A stretch of 64,000 nt of DNA from Alphaproteobacteria bacterium (GTDB lineage: Bacteria > Pseudomonadota > Alphaproteobacteria > Rickettsiales > JABCZZ01): NCBI GenBank assembly GCA_013288335.1, contig JABDCC010000004.1, positions 18,674 through 82,673 of the forward strand, in the 5' to 3' direction. Made by a program: the position numbers and the translations under genes. Under the pieces are notes generated by a model that saw only the letters and a program-made list of their open reading frames with translations, was not told the DNA's origin and did no database searches. Below are positions 16,649-31,095 of the stretch, one piece after another (position 1 is the stretch's first letter; each line of letters begins with the position of its first letter).

Positions 16649-17247
16649 GATGCTTCCAGCAATTTTCGAATCGGGGCAAACGAGCGGCGATGATACGGCG
16701 TTACACCAAACTGTGCAAGCCCCTCCTGATGCTTTGCGGTGCCGTAACCTGCATTATGTTCCCAGCCGTAATGCGGAAATTCCTTTGCTATTTCCGCCAT
16801 CATCCGGTCACGCGTGACTTTGGCGACGATGGAGGCTGCTGCGATCGAAATGCAAAGCCCGTCACCGCCCACCACCGCTTGCATTTTGCAGGGGAGTTTT
16901 GGTAGCTGATTGCCGTCCACGAGGGCGATGTCAGGTTTAAGGGATAATCCCTCGTATGCTTTGAGCATGGCTCTTTTGGTAGCACCCAGTATGTTATGTT
17001 CGTCGATTTCTTCCGGGCTGCATATGCCAACACCTACTACGGCTTCCTGCATAATCACTTCAAACATCGCTTCACGCTGAGGCTTTTTGAGTTGCTTGGA
17101 ATCATGAATTCCCATGAGAGGTTTTCGCTCACGGAAAATGACCGCGGCTGCAACCACTGGCCCCGCCCACGGCCCGCGCCCGGCTTCGTCAATCCCCGCG
17201 ATAACGCCTTCGTAGTGAGACTCATGCTTAAAATCTAGAAATTTCAA
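16645..17247 (-). CDS. rnhB: Ribonuclease HII
   Basis: RNase HII cuts the RNA strand of RNA-DNA hybrids and removes misincorporated ribonucleotides. The family start IAGIDEAGRGPWAGPVVAAA (Asp and Glu catalytic residues) lies near residue 18, the third acid is in ALVDGNQLP, and the SIVAKVTRDRMM segment is present. The 200-residue length is typical. It is the first gene of the three-gene run to the DsbA-like gene. Confidence 0.97.
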   Translation of the reverse strand: MKFLDFKHESHYEGVIAGIDEAGRGPWAGPVVAAAVIFRERKPLMGIHDSKQLKKPQREAMFEVIMQEAVVGVGICSPEEIDEHNILGATKRAMLKAYEGLSLKPDIALVDGNQLPKLPCKMQAVVGGDGLCISIAAASIVAKVTRDRMMAEIAKEFPHYGWEHNAGYGTAKHQEGLAQFGVTPYHRRSFAPIRKLLEAS

Positions 17248-17330
17248 TTAGTTGTCCTTTCCGTGCCCCGAGTAAGGAAATCTTAATGATTTGCTGATAG
17301 ATTTAAAGGGAAATATAATAATTTAGATGA

Positions 17331-18395
17331 ATGGCTATGGGAATTTTTGATTATTTTAGAAAAACAAAAGACAACTCCACAAAACAGCAGGATGCCGTCG
17401 ATACGATATCACGTGCTGAATTTATAAGCATTATGGGAATATTAGGTGGAAGCCTAGCACTTAAAACTGAGCCAGCAAAATTTTTATCTGAAATTACTGT
17501 ACCCAAAGAATTGTTTGGGGAAAAACAAAAAGCGCTTGGCTATGTTGCCAAAGTAATTGATGAGGTTAAACTATTAATGGGTAGCCATCTTAAGCACCAT
17601 ATTAATTCCTCCCGAGAACATGAAAAAGCGTTGTCTATAATAAACTCAGCTAAAGAATTCTTAAATCGGCCGGAAAATATGTCTTCCTTAAGAAACCGCT
17701 TGCAAGCAACAAAGAATTTAATTGGTGAACATTTAAACAACATAGAAACACTTGCTTCAGATGCTCAACAAGCTTTAGCCGACATTTCAGAAGATGAAAT
17801 ACATTGGGGCGTAAATGAGTTTCTTGGACTTCATGATAACAGTATACTGGGTACCCCGGGTAAAAGTATATTTAGCCCATATGAAACAGAGCTTTATCAC
17901 AAAACTGCAAGCGAGGGATTAATATCCATAAAAAATGGAACTTACCAGGGACAATTTGTGAATCCCATAAGAAAGGGATTAAATAGTTTTGAACATCTCA
18001 CAAATATGAAACTCGAACAGCTACAAAAAATAGAAGGAAAGAAATTGGAAGCAATCGAGCGAAAAGAATTTTTCTTTGATGAAGACATAGTCATCTGGAA
18101 AAAAGTCAATCTGCCGCATAAGCCAAACGGCTATAATCTGGAAGTCAAAAGGCTTGAAGAAGAAACTAACAAACACTGGTGGGATCGTACAGAAAAACTC
18201 GCCGAAGATTTAAAGGATAAATACGGCAACAACATCGAAATTCCACATAAGAGTTTTAAAGATGGCAACATTGTAGTGTATGTAACGCCGCATACTAAGG
18301 ATAATCCCAATATAGCAGATTTAGAGTTAGGATATTTAGCCGAGAATTACGAACGCAATAATCCGGGTAAGTTATCTCGGCGTAGTGGAATTTAG
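17331..18395 (+). CDS. Unknown protein, likely paralogue of the next gene
   Basis: I do not recognise a family. Residues 27-44 read SRAEFISIMGILGGSLAL, which looks like a Tat signal whose second arginine has become alanine and which is placed as in the next gene. The rest is rich in charged helices, with a predicted coiled-coil-like part at about 215-245. Segments such as IKNGTYQGQF followed by a long helix line up with IKNDTYTEKYF in the following gene, so the two are probably diverged copies. The pair stands alone on the plus strand between minus-strand operons. Export of this copy is doubtful without the twin arginines. Confidence 0.65.
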   Translation: MAMGIFDYFRKTKDNSTKQQDAVDTISRAEFISIMGILGGSLALKTEPAKFLSEITVPKELFGEKQKALGYVAKVIDEVKLLMGSHLKHHINSSREHEKALSIINSAKEFLNRPENMSSLRNRLQATKNLIGEHLNNIETLASDAQQALADISEDEIHWGVNEFLGLHDNSILGTPGKSIFSPYETELYHKTASEGLISIKNGTYQGQFVNPIRKGLNSFEHLTNMKLEQLQKIEGKKLEAIERKEFFFDEDIVIWKKVNLPHKPNGYNLEVKRLEEETNKHWWDRTEKLAEDLKDKYGNNIEIPHKSFKDGNIVVYVTPHTKDNPNIADLELGYLAENYERNNPGKLSRRSGI

Positions 18396-18403
18396 AAATA
18401 AGT

Positions 18404-19408
18404 ATGGAAGAAGATAAAAAAGATAAAAATCAACCCACAGAATTGCCGATGAATGCGAGTAATATGTCGCGCAGAAATTTTTTAAGGGCTGCGGGAATTG
18501 GTGCTGCAGCACTACAGTTTATGCCCTCTCGGATGATTCTGGAACCATTACCTGTTGCAACTGAAACTGCAATATCAACGGCGCCGCTATATGATTTATC
18601 TAAATTTGATTTTATCCCTTTTAATTTCGAGTTTGCAAAACTAAAGGCATTTAATGGCCTCACAAAGAGCGTGGCACATAATATCAGGGAGGAACTCTTA
18701 AACTCGAATGATTTATCATCTATAAAGCAATATTTAAGCGAAGAAAGAATTGGGTTTAATGCATCATTAGATGAATTAAAAATAGCAGCATCACAATTTG
18801 CAGATTATGAAAAGGCTATATTCAATAATGCTCCTGACAGTGTGATTATTGATCGCATAACTAATTTCTACAAAGAAAATCCCGGATATCTGCCAGCAGT
18901 ATATAACCCCGAACGTAATCCGGAGTATATTCAGAAAGTAATAGACACCGCATTATCTATTAAAAACGATACTTATACAGAAAAATATTTTGAAACAATG
19001 CTTGATACATGGAAAGAATTAGAACTATTTGCCGAACAAAGAATTATAAGTTTAGAAAATAATATCGAAGAGATAAAAAAATCTTTTTCTGAAAGTATGG
19101 AAGCTTGGGGCGCATATGTAGAAATGGATGAACAAATGGGTTACGGCACAAGATCTCCAAGAATCAAAATCGACAAACCATTCTTACACGATACAGACAC
19201 CAACAACGCAATGAAAGAGATAAATGATTTCATTAATGGTGACACAAAGTCCAACATACCGGCGTTATTTGGTGAAGACTTAACCTCAGTCAAACTGAGC
19301 AACAGCTTGTTGCTAAAAATAAATTATGATTCACCTGCTGCAGAACAAATTATTGATTTTTTAAAAACCTTCACTCGAGAAAAACCCCAAGAAATTTCGT
19401 TTTATTAA
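18404..19408 (+). CDS. Unknown protein with Tat signal peptide
   Basis: The N-terminus has a clear twin-arginine signal, SRRNFLRAAG at residues 22-31 followed by a hydrophobic stretch to about 40, so a folded protein should be exported to the periplasm. The mature part is helical and acidic with no recognised domain or cofactor motif. It starts nine bases after the preceding gene and is probably co-transcribed and related by duplication. It ends just before the convergent lytic transglycosylase gene. Function unknown. Confidence 0.7.
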   Translation: MEEDKKDKNQPTELPMNASNMSRRNFLRAAGIGAAALQFMPSRMILEPLPVATETAISTAPLYDLSKFDFIPFNFEFAKLKAFNGLTKSVAHNIREELLNSNDLSSIKQYLSEERIGFNASLDELKIAASQFADYEKAIFNNAPDSVIIDRITNFYKENPGYLPAVYNPERNPEYIQKVIDTALSIKNDTYTEKYFETMLDTWKELELFAEQRIISLENNIEEIKKSFSESMEAWGAYVEMDEQMGYGTRSPRIKIDKPFLHDTDTNNAMKEINDFINGDTKSNIPALFGEDLTSVKLSNSLLLKINYDSPAAEQIIDFLKTFTREKPQEISFY

Positions 19409-19440
19409 TCATGTTCCCAGCACGACAAGTTGCGAAAAAT

Positions 19441-20583
19441 CTAATTATTTAAATCAGCGGATTTATTTTTGAGCATAGCAATACGCTCTGCGGTTACGCC
19501 ATAGCGGGGCCACTGGCCTTCTCCGACCATCGCAAGTGAAGGCGAAGTGCTGCCAAGTAACTCTGAATAGACCCAGTAATTTCCAATCACATTTAACACG
19601 TAATCACGAGTGGAGCCGTAAGGAATTGATTCGATAAACAATAACGGGTCGTCACTGGCAATGTGGTTGCGCCATCTGGCGAGCGTTCCGGGACCTGCGT
19701 TATAAGCAGCAGTTAAAAACACCAAGTTGTTTCCGATGGAAGGAAATGCCATGAGGCTTGCAATATATTTTTGCCCCAGAGCCATGCTGATTTCTGGGTT
19801 AATGTTGGAGCCGAACAATCGTAAATTACGCGCCATTTCATGCGCAGTGGAAGGCATAAGCTGCATCACGCCAATCGCCCCGCTGGAACTTTTTGCACGT
19901 GGATTAAAGCCCGATTCCTGACGCATAATAGCAAACAGCAATGCCTGTTCCACCTTATAACCTGCCGTAGGTTTCCAATGCGGCATAGGGTAGAGTTTTG
20001 CCGCCTCATTGCCACCATTTGCTAACGCAATATTTATTTGCGTATTCGGTCCAGCCGTTTCCTTGCTGATGATATGGCGGGCAAGCACACTGTAAAAACT
20101 GGGCGCCTCGTTTGCCGCTATCTGTGCGTATTTAAACGCTTCATCTTTATCGCCGCTTGCAAGTATGGCGCGATATGCCCAGAATGCAGTCGCAGCATAA
20201 TCCTCAGAAGAAAGACTATTGCCATTTTCTAAAAGTTTGCGGAAATTCTCAGAAGCCTTAGCCATATTGTTTTTGCGGTACTCTGCAATTCCGGCTTTCC
20301 AGTAACCGCTCGTTCCACGATCCGCGATTTCCTGAGCATCAGCAGAATCTTTAGGCGCGTTTACAGAGTCCTGAACAGAAGGATTCAATGCTAAAATCGG
20401 CGGAAGGGCATTTTTAGATTGAATTGCTTCTGACTTTAAATCATCAGGATCATATGCTGAAAACACCGAGATATCTGTGCCAATGGCTAATAGCAAAACT
20501 ACGCTTGCAATTACTAAAGAAAACCGGTGCCATTTAGCAAATGATATATCAGCGAATATTTTATCGCTCAATATTTTTAACAT
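19441..20583 (-). CDS. Lytic transglycosylase (SLT domain), membrane-anchored
   Basis: The enzyme cleaves peptidoglycan glycan strands to give anhydromuropeptides. A single hydrophobic segment (about residues 21-43) anchors it in the membrane, followed by helical repeats and a C-terminal SLT domain. The catalytic glutamate is in FAIMRQESGFNPRAKS near residue 220, with the typical GAIGVMQLMPSTA and AAYNAGPGTLARW motifs afterwards. It matches the C-terminal half of Slt70-type enzymes. The ATG at 20583 is followed at once by the anchor, supporting this start. Confidence 0.93.
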   Translation of the reverse strand: MLKILSDKIFADISFAKWHRFSLVIASVVLLLAIGTDISVFSAYDPDDLKSEAIQSKNALPPILALNPSVQDSVNAPKDSADAQEIADRGTSGYWKAGIAEYRKNNMAKASENFRKLLENGNSLSSEDYAATAFWAYRAILASGDKDEAFKYAQIAANEAPSFYSVLARHIISKETAGPNTQINIALANGGNEAAKLYPMPHWKPTAGYKVEQALLFAIMRQESGFNPRAKSSSGAIGVMQLMPSTAHEMARNLRLFGSNINPEISMALGQKYIASLMAFPSIGNNLVFLTAAYNAGPGTLARWRNHIASDDPLLFIESIPYGSTRDYVLNVIGNYWVYSELLGSTSPSLAMVGEGQWPRYGVTAERIAMLKNKSADLNN

Positions 20584-20674
20584 CTTACATTTATATAATT
20601 ACAAAGAGTAAAGAACATATACGGAAATTGCCGGAATGCAACCCCTAGCGAAAACATCATTACTATTCAATACA

Positions 20675-21925
20675 TTACTTGCTAAATTCGGCCACCATTT
20701 CGAGATGAGAGCTATACACAAATTGGTCAATCGGGGTTAATTTGGTAAGGTTATAGCCGCCCTCTTTTAATATACGTGCATCGCGGGTAAAGGTCGCAGG
20801 GTTGCATGATACCATCACGATTTTTGCGATGTCCGAGCTTGCAAGCTGTTCGCATTGTGCTTTTGCTCCTGCACGCGGCGGGTTGATGGCTACTGCGTCA
20901 TATTCATTCAGCTTTTCTGTGGGGAGCGGATTATAAAATAAATCACGCTCCTCAGTTTTAATCTTTCCCGATTTTTGCATCGCCGCGACCATTCCCGCAT
21001 CACCTTCCATTGCAGTTACTTCTGCATTTTTAGAAAGAGGAAAACTATAGGTTCCAATGCCTGCAAATAAATCGAGCACTTTGGACGCGTCTTTTACTGC
21101 ACTTGTTACCAGATCCGTCATAATGGCTTGCGCCTCGCGTGAAGCCTGCAAAAATGCGCCAGGCGGAATCTCAATAATTGCATCGCCAAGTTTTATGGTG
21201 ACATCAGAAGTTTGAAACACCGTCTGCAAGTCCGCGCTTTTTCTTATAGAAAATCTTTTAATAAGCGGGAGATCGCGCAGTTCAAGCTTGAAACTATCTT
21301 CGCCTTCCATGACCACATCATAGCCATCATCCACACCGTTAATCTTGATGGTACTTATATTAATATTCGGGAAAGTGGGGAGTTTGCGGATTTTATCTTT
21401 AAGCTGCATCACCAACGCAAAGAGTTCCGGCTCAAGCACTTTGCACTCTAATATATCCACTAACTGGTGGCTGCGTTCAGAGAAATACCCAATCTTACCA
21501 CCCTTCACCTTAAGCTCAGCGCGCCTACGCGTTGCGGCGGGTAGTGTGATCATGGATGCGACCATATTTGTATCATAACTAGCTTTGCGCACTGCTTCGC
21601 TTGCCATCTGCTGCTTGAACTCTTTATATAGTCTATGCTCCAGATGCTGAAGCGAGCACCCCCCGCATTTACCAAAATGGAAACACACGGGCTCTATGCG
21701 TCCCTGCCCCGGCGTTATAATGGATTCAATACTGGCATAGGTCGCGTCTGCAGTTTCTTTCTTTATCCGCGCACGAATAACATCACCTGCGATAGTATAA
21801 GGCACAAAAACCTTGGCTCCGTCATGCGAGCCTACGCCATCACCGAGGCCTGCGAGTTTATCTATTTTTAATGTAATTATTATATCTTGCACGACATTGC
21901 CCTCTATATTATAGGGTGCATCCAT
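20675..21925 (-). CDS. RNA m5U methyltransferase (RlmD/TrmA family)
   Basis: The protein starts with a TRAM-like RNA-binding domain (residues 15-70), then has an iron-sulfur cluster motif CFHFGKCGGCSLQH and a C-terminal SAM-dependent domain. VLDLFAGIGTYSFPL is motif I, NPPRAGA holds the catalytic region and MVSCNPATFTRDARIL contains the nucleophilic cysteine. These are features of RumA/RlmD enzymes that methylate uracil-1939 of 23S rRNA. At 416 residues the length is normal. The substrate among 23S rRNA and tRNA targets cannot be fixed from sequence. Confidence 0.93.
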   Translation of the reverse strand: MDAPYNIEGNVVQDIIITLKIDKLAGLGDGVGSHDGAKVFVPYTIAGDVIRARIKKETADATYASIESIITPGQGRIEPVCFHFGKCGGCSLQHLEHRLYKEFKQQMASEAVRKASYDTNMVASMITLPAATRRRAELKVKGGKIGYFSERSHQLVDILECKVLEPELFALVMQLKDKIRKLPTFPNINISTIKINGVDDGYDVVMEGEDSFKLELRDLPLIKRFSIRKSADLQTVFQTSDVTIKLGDAIIEIPPGAFLQASREAQAIMTDLVTSAVKDASKVLDLFAGIGTYSFPLSKNAEVTAMEGDAGMVAAMQKSGKIKTEERDLFYNPLPTEKLNEYDAVAINPPRAGAKAQCEQLASSDIAKIVMVSCNPATFTRDARILKEGGYNLTKLTPIDQFVYSSHLEMVAEFSK

Positions 21926-22032
21926 AACCTAAATAGGGAATAAATCAACGCTTCATTGGCAGAATAATTGCCTGATAGAATTAGATAAAATCGTGTAAAT
22001 AAAACAATTTACAAATCAGATGCATTTTTCCT

Positions 22033-22060
22033 TTGCATTTGCATAAGTTTCGGCTATAAG
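22033..22060 (+). promoter_or_regulatory. Possible promoter of the rplL-rpoBC operon
   Basis: TTGCAT (22033-22038) and TATAAG (22055-22060) are 16 bases apart, about 80 bases upstream of the rplL start. As rplJ is absent here and the upstream gene points the other way, a promoter is required in this 217-bp gap. Confidence 0.45.
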
Positions 22061-22142
22061 ACACAACCTTATTTCAGAAGTATGCTCGCGTGCGAACTAC
22101 AACCGACTGAAAAATATTGAATAATTTATAGAGGTGTACCAC

Positions 22143-22517
22143 ATGTCTTCCAATCTCGCACAAATCGTCGATAATCTCTCAGCTCTCACTGTTATTGAAG
22201 CTGCTGAACTTTCCAAAATGCTCGAAGAAAAATGGGGCGTTTCTGCTGCTGCTCCTGTAGCTGTTGCCGCCGCTGGCGGTGCCACTGCTGCCGCTGCAGA
22301 GGAAAAAACTGAATTTGATGTTATTCTGACCGAAGCTGGTCCGAACAAGATCAACATCATTAAAGAAGTCCGCGCAGTAACTGGCCTTGGCCTCAAAGAA
22401 GCCAAAGACCTTGTTGAAGCAGCTCCAAAGGCTGTTAAAGAAGGTGTCAGCAAAGAAGACGCTGCCAAAATCAAGAAGCTGTTGGAAGACAACGGCGCCA
22501 AAGCGGAAATTAAGTAA
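22143..22517 (+). CDS. rplL: 50S ribosomal protein L7/L12
   Basis: L7/L12 forms the ribosomal stalk that recruits translation GTPases. The sequence has the N-terminal dimerisation helix ([20 protein letters not shown]), an Ala/Gly hinge and the C-terminal domain with [21 protein letters not shown] use ATG 22143, preceded by GAGGTG at a good distance, rather than the in-frame GTG at 22134. The product is 124 residues. Unusually, rplJ (L10) is not in front of it; the upstream neighbour is an RNA methyltransferase on the other strand. Confidence 0.97.
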   Translation: MSSNLAQIVDNLSALTVIEAAELSKMLEEKWGVSAAAPVAVAAAGGATAAAAEEKTEFDVILTEAGPNKINIIKEVRAVTGLGLKEAKDLVEAAPKAVKEGVSKEDAAKIKKLLEDNGAKAEIK

Positions 22518-22538
22518 TCCTTTTAGGATACCGATTTT

Positions 22539-22588
22539 GCCGGAGTGCCCGAAGCCATTCATGAAATGGTTTAGGGTCTCCGGCTTTT
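22539..22588 (+). terminator. Long hairpin between rplL and rpoB (attenuator or processing site)
   Basis: GCCGGAG (22539-22545) pairs with CTCCGGC (22578-22584); inside, CCATT and AATGG form an inner stem. Four T residues follow. In E. coli the rplL-rpoB gap has an attenuator and an RNase III site that lower rpoB relative to L12, and this element could do the same. It is too weak in T-tract to be a full terminator. Confidence 0.6.
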
Positions 22589-22674
22589 CCGCTTCAAGTG
22601 ACTTGATGATTTTTACCAACGCTTTCCGCGTTTAACTGCAAAATGAAACTATAAATATTATAGAAGGGGTTACC

Positions 22675-25600
22675 ATGGTGCAATCCGCAACCGCCGTTTC
22701 CAGCCATTCCTTCACTTCTCGTAAGCGCATACGTCGCTCTTTCGGGCGCATCGCATCCATTACCACCATGCCGAATCTCATCGAGGTTCAGAAAAACTCT
22801 TATGAGCAGTTCCTGCAACGTTTTGTTACGAATGAAAAACGTCGTGAACAAGGATTACAGACCGTATTCAAAGGTGTGTTTCCTATTAAAGACTTTGCTG
22901 AAACCGCAACGCTTGAATTCGTAAAATATGAATTCGATGAACCTAAATATGACATCGAAGAATGCCGTCAGCGCGGTATCAATTACGCCGCACCATTGCG
23001 CGTTACTCTTCGTTTAATCGTCTGGATTGTTGACGCTGATACCGGCGCACGCGAAATCAAAGACATCAAAGAACAAGATGTTTACATGGGCGATATCCCG
23101 CTCATGACCGATAACGGCACTTTCGTTATCAATGGCACCGAACGCGTGATTGTATCACAGATGCATCGCTCACCTGGCGCATTCTTTGATCATGACAGTG
23201 GCAAATCACATAGCTCCGGTAAAATTTTATTCTCCGCCCGCGTGATTCCTTACCGTGGTTCATGGCTTGATTTTGAATTCGACGCCAAAGATATCGTTTA
23301 TGTGCGCATCGACCGTCGCCGCAAATTGCCAGTGACCTCGCTGCTTCGTGCACTGGATATGTCTACCGAAGAAATCCTGAGCCTGTTCTATAATAAAGTA
23401 TCGTACAAGCGCCATAAAAACGGCTGGACAACCAAATACCTTCCAGACAGCTGGAAAGGTGTTAAACTTTCACACGATCTTCTTGATGCTAAAACCGGCA
23501 AGAAAGTTCTCGAAGAAGGCAAAAAGATCAATTCCCGTATTGCAAAGAAACTTGCTGAAGACGGTTTGAAAGAAATATTGCTTTCCGATGAACAGCTTGT
23601 TGGCAAATACTTTGCAAGCGATATCATCAATGAAAAGAACGGCGAAATTTATGTAGAGGCAGGCGATGAGCTTACCAAACAGAAAATTGCTATTCTTGAT
23701 GATAACGGCATCAAAGAAATTCCTATCCTTGATATCGATCACGTAAATATTGGGCCCTATATCCGCAACACATTGGTGCTCGATAAAAACACCACACGTG
23801 AAGAAGCGCTGATTGATATTTACCGCGTTATGCGCCCAGGTGAGCCTACTACACTTGAAGCAGCAGAGACTTTATTCAAAACACTGTTCTTTGAACCCGA
23901 TCGTTATGATCTCTCCGCTGTAGGTCGCGTAAAGCTCAACGCACGCCTCAACTTAAACTACCCTGAAGAACTTGGCACGCTAACCAAAGATGACATTACT
24001 GGTGTCGTAAAAACGCTCGTTGCATTAAAAGATGGAATCGGCGAAATCGACGATATTGATCATTTGGGTAACCGTCGCGTTCGCTCAGTTGGTGAATTGA
24101 TGGAAAATCAATATCGCATCGGACTGCTCCGTATGGAACGCAGCATCATCGAACGTATGAGTTCCGTAGATATCGACACTGTTATGCCGCATGATTTGGT
24201 GAATGCCAAACCTGTAGCTGCTGCAGTTCGTGAATTTTTTGGATCTTCGCAGCTTTCACAATTTATGGATCAAACCAACCCGCTTTCTGAGATCACTCAC
24301 AAGCGCCGCCTTTCGGCCCTTGGACCGGGCGGTCTTACCCGCGAACGCGCTGGCTTTGAAGTGCGTGACGTGCATCCCACCCATTATGGTCGTATCTGCC
24401 CGATTGAGACCCCTGAAGGTCCGAATATTGGTCTGATCAATTCAATGGCAACCTATGCACGCGTTAATAAATACGGCTTCATTGAGACTCCATATCGCAA
24501 AGTAAATAACACTAAAGTAACGGAAGAAGTAATTTACCTCTCCGCTATTGAAGAAGGTAAGTACACAATCGCGCAGGCAAATTCACCGCTTGATAAAAAC
24601 GGTAAATTTACTGACGAATTGATCTCTTGCCGTAAAAGCGGTGATTTCGTTATGGCAGCCCCCGATACTATTGACTATATCGACGTTGCGCCAAAACAGC
24701 TTGTTTCCGTTGCTGCATCGCTCATTCCATTCTTGGAAAACGATGACGCTAACCGCGCGCTGATGGGTTCAAACATGCAACGCCAAGCAGTGCCGCTCAT
24801 TCGTACCGAAGCTCCACTCGTTGGAACCGGCATGGAAGACGTCGTAGCGCGTGATTCTGGTGTGACCACCGTTGCAAAACGCAGCGGTATCATCGATCAG
24901 GTTGATGCGGCGCGTATCGTTATCCGTACTACCGGCGAAGATAAAACCGGCTCTCCGGGTGTTGATATTTATAACCTGCTTAAATTCCAGCGCTCCAACC
25001 AGAGCACTTGTATTAACCAACGCCCACTTGTGCGTGTAGGTGATGTAGTAAAAGCTGGCGATATTATCGCAGACGGCCCATCGACTGACCTTGGCGAACT
25101 CGCACTTGGTCACAACGTGATGGTCGCTTTCATGCCATGGAACGGTTACAACTTCGAAGATTCTATTCTTATCTCCGAAAAACTCGTAGCTGAAGATGTA
25201 TTCACTTCCATTCACATTGAAGAATTCGAAGTGATGGCGCGTGATACCAAACTCGGCAGCGAAGAAATCACTCGCGACATTCCAAACGTCGGCGAAGAAG
25301 GCCTGAAAAACCTCGACGAAATCGGCGTAGTGCATATCGGCGCAGAAGTAAAAGCCGGTGATATTCTTGTTGGTAAAGTAACACCAAAGAGCGAATCACC
25401 GATGACACCGGAAGAAAAATTGCTTCGTGCAATCTTCGGTGAAAAAGCTTCCGACGTTCGTGATTCTTCACTGCGTTTGCCTCCCGGTGTTACCGGAACC
25501 ATCGTTGGTGTTCGTATTTTCTCACGCCGCGGCATTGAGAAAGATGAACGCGCTCTGGCGATTGAAAAAGCAGAAATTGAACGCTTGGCAAAAGATCGTG

Positions 25601-26790
25601 ACGATGAACGTACTATTGTTGAACGCTATGTATATAGCCGTCTCAAAGAACTGCTCATCGGCAAAAAAGTAGTAAGCGGTCCAAAAAACTTCAAAGCCAA
25701 AACGGTTACTGAAGAAGTATTTACCAGCACTGCTAAAGGTCAGTTGTGGCAGATAGTAGTGGATAACAATAAATCCATGAAAGAAGTCGAAGAGCTTAAA
25801 AAGCAGCTTGATAACGTGGTTGGCCAGCTCAATGCCCGCTTTGAAGAAAAAGTCGGCAAAGTGCAAAGCGGTGACGATTTACCTCCAGGCGTTCTCAAAA
25901 TGGTAAAAGTGTTCGTTGCAGTAAAACGCAAACTCCAGCCAGGCGACAAAATGGCCGGACGTCACGGTAACAAGGGTGTTATCTCGCGCATTCTGCCAAT
26001 CGAAGACATGCCATATCTTGAAGACGGCACCCCGGTGGATATCGTACTTAACCCGCTCGGCGTTCCTTCACGTATGAACGTGGGTCAGATTTTAGAAACC
26101 CATCTTGGCTGGGCATCCGCAGGTTTAGGACGTAAAATCGGTCACATGCTCGATAATATGTCCGCTAAAAATGCCGTATCCGGTGTTCGCGATATGCTCA
26201 TTAATACCTATGATGAAAAAAGCATTGGTGCCGAAATCAAAGGCATGAATGACAATGAAGTTATGGAGCTTGCCGGTAACTTGCGTAAGGGTATTCCTTT
26301 TGCAACTCCGGTGTTTGATGGTGCAAAAGAAGAAGACATCGTGCATTGGCTTGCCAAAGCCGGGCTTGATTCTTCCGGTCAGGTACAACTGATTGACGGA
26401 CGCACGGGTGAACTGTTCGATCGCAAAGTGACTGTGGGCTATATCTATATGCTCAAACTGCATCACTTGGTAGATGACAAAATCCATGCGCGTTCCATCG
26501 GGCCATACTCGCTCGTAACCCAACAGCCTCTTGGCGGTAAATCACAGTTCGGTGGTCAGCGCTTCGGAGAAATGGAATGCTGGGCATTGCAAGCTTACGG
26601 CGCGGCCTACGCGTTGCAGGAAATGCTCACGGTTAAATCCGATGACGTTGCCGGACGCGGTAAAGTGTATGAATCTATTGTTCGTGGTGATCACTCATTT
26701 GAATCCGGTATTCCGGAATCATTCCACGTGATGGTGAAGGAATTACGCTCACTGTGCCTCAATGTCGAACTCGAAGAACGTCAAGCATAA
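22675..26790 (+). CDS. rpoB: DNA-directed RNA polymerase subunit beta
   Basis: The 1371-residue beta subunit shows all expected landmarks: an N-terminal RRSFGRI segment, the rifampicin-binding region beginning [20 protein letters not shown] near residue 522, and the [12 protein letters not shown] active-site lysine region near 1095. Relative to E. coli the rifampicin region keeps Q513, D516, H526 and S531 but has N518 to T and I530 to L, so resistance is not predicted from these sites. An AAGGGG ribosome site precedes the ATG. It is followed by rpoC after a 68-bp gap with a hairpin. Confidence 0.99.
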   Translation: MVQSATAVSSHSFTSRKRIRRSFGRIASITTMPNLIEVQKNSYEQFLQRFVTNEKRREQGLQTVFKGVFPIKDFAETATLEFVKYEFDEPKYDIEECRQRGINYAAPLRVTLRLIVWIVDADTGAREIKDIKEQDVYMGDIPLMTDNGTFVINGTERVIVSQMHRSPGAFFDHDSGKSHSSGKILFSARVIPYRGSWLDFEFDAKDIVYVRIDRRRKLPVTSLLRALDMSTEEILSLFYNKVSYKRHKNGWTTKYLPDSWKGVKLSHDLLDAKTGKKVLEEGKKINSRIAKKLAEDGLKEILLSDEQLVGKYFASDIINEKNGEIYVEAGDELTKQKIAILDDNGIKEIPILDIDHVNIGPYIRNTLVLDKNTTREEALIDIYRVMRPGEPTTLEAAETLFKTLFFEPDRYDLSAVGRVKLNARLNLNYPEELGTLTKDDITGVVKTLVALKDGIGEIDDIDHLGNRRVRSVGELMENQYRIGLLRMERSIIERMSSVDIDTVMPHDLVNAKPVAAAVREFFGSSQLSQFMDQTNPLSEITHKRRLSALGPGGLTRERAGFEVRDVHPTHYGRICPIETPEGPNIGLINSMATYARVNKYGFIETPYRKVNNTKVTEEVIYLSAIEEGKYTIAQANSPLDKNGKFTDELISCRKSGDFVMAAPDTIDYIDVAPKQLVSVAASLIPFLENDDANRALMGSNMQRQAVPLIRTEAPLVGTGMEDVVARDSGVTTVAKRSGIIDQVDAARIVIRTTGEDKTGSPGVDIYNLLKFQRSNQSTCINQRPLVRVGDVVKAGDIIADGPSTDLGELALGHNVMVAFMPWNGYNFEDSILISEKLVAEDVFTSIHIEEFEVMARDTKLGSEEITRDIPNVGEEGLKNLDEIGVVHIGAEVKAGDILVGKVTPKSESPMTPEEKLLRAIFGEKASDVRDSSLRLPPGVTGTIVGVRIFSRRGIEKDERALAIEKAEIERLAKDRDDERTIVERYVYSRLKELLIGKKVVSGPKNFKAKTVTEEVFTSTAKGQLWQIVVDNNKSMKEVEELKKQLDNVVGQLNARFEEKVGKVQSGDDLPPGVLKMVKVFVAVKRKLQPGDKMAGRHGNKGVISRILPIEDMPYLEDGTPVDIVLNPLGVPSRMNVGQILETHLGWASAGLGRKIGHMLDNMSAKNAVSGVRDMLINTYDEKSIGAEIKGMNDNEVMELAGNLRKGIPFATPVFDGAKEEDIVHWLAKAGLDSSGQVQLIDGRTGELFDRKVTVGYIYMLKLHHLVDDKIHARSIGPYSLVTQQPLGGKSQFGGQRFGEMECWALQAYGAAYALQEMLTVKSDDVAGRGKVYESIVRGDHSFESGIPESFHVMVKELRSLCLNVELEERQA

Positions 26791-26795
26791 GATTG

Positions 26796-26836
26796 GCTCT
26801 CAAGGCGCTTAAGTAAATACTTGAGCGCCTTAGAGC
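26796..26836 (+). other. Strong hairpin between rpoB and rpoC
   Basis: AAGGCGCTTAAGTA (26802-26815) pairs almost perfectly with TACTTGAGCGCCTT (26818-26831), with an outer GCTCT/AGAGC extension and only two loop bases. No T-run follows, so it is unlikely to be a terminator. RNA processing or mRNA stability control between the two polymerase genes is the likely role. Confidence 0.6.
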
Positions 26837-26843
26837 TTTATAA

Positions 26844-31040
<4,197 letters not shown>

Positions 31041-31060
31041 TTCTTGTTGGAATTCTAAAG

Positions 31061-31092
31061 AAAAAGGCTGCTCAGATTGGGCAGCCTTTTTT
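31061..31092. terminator. Bidirectional intrinsic terminator after rpoC
   Basis: AAAAAGGCTGC and GCAGCCTTTTTT form an 11-bp stem with a 9-base loop, an A-tract on one side and a T-tract on the other. It sits between the convergent rpoC and SDR genes and should stop transcription from both. Confidence 0.92.
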
Positions 31093-31095
31093 ATA

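Noticed and set aside
21926..22142. A remnant of rplJ or its leader before rplL
   Set aside because: No frame resembling L10 can be read in the gap; only a promoter-like pair is visible.
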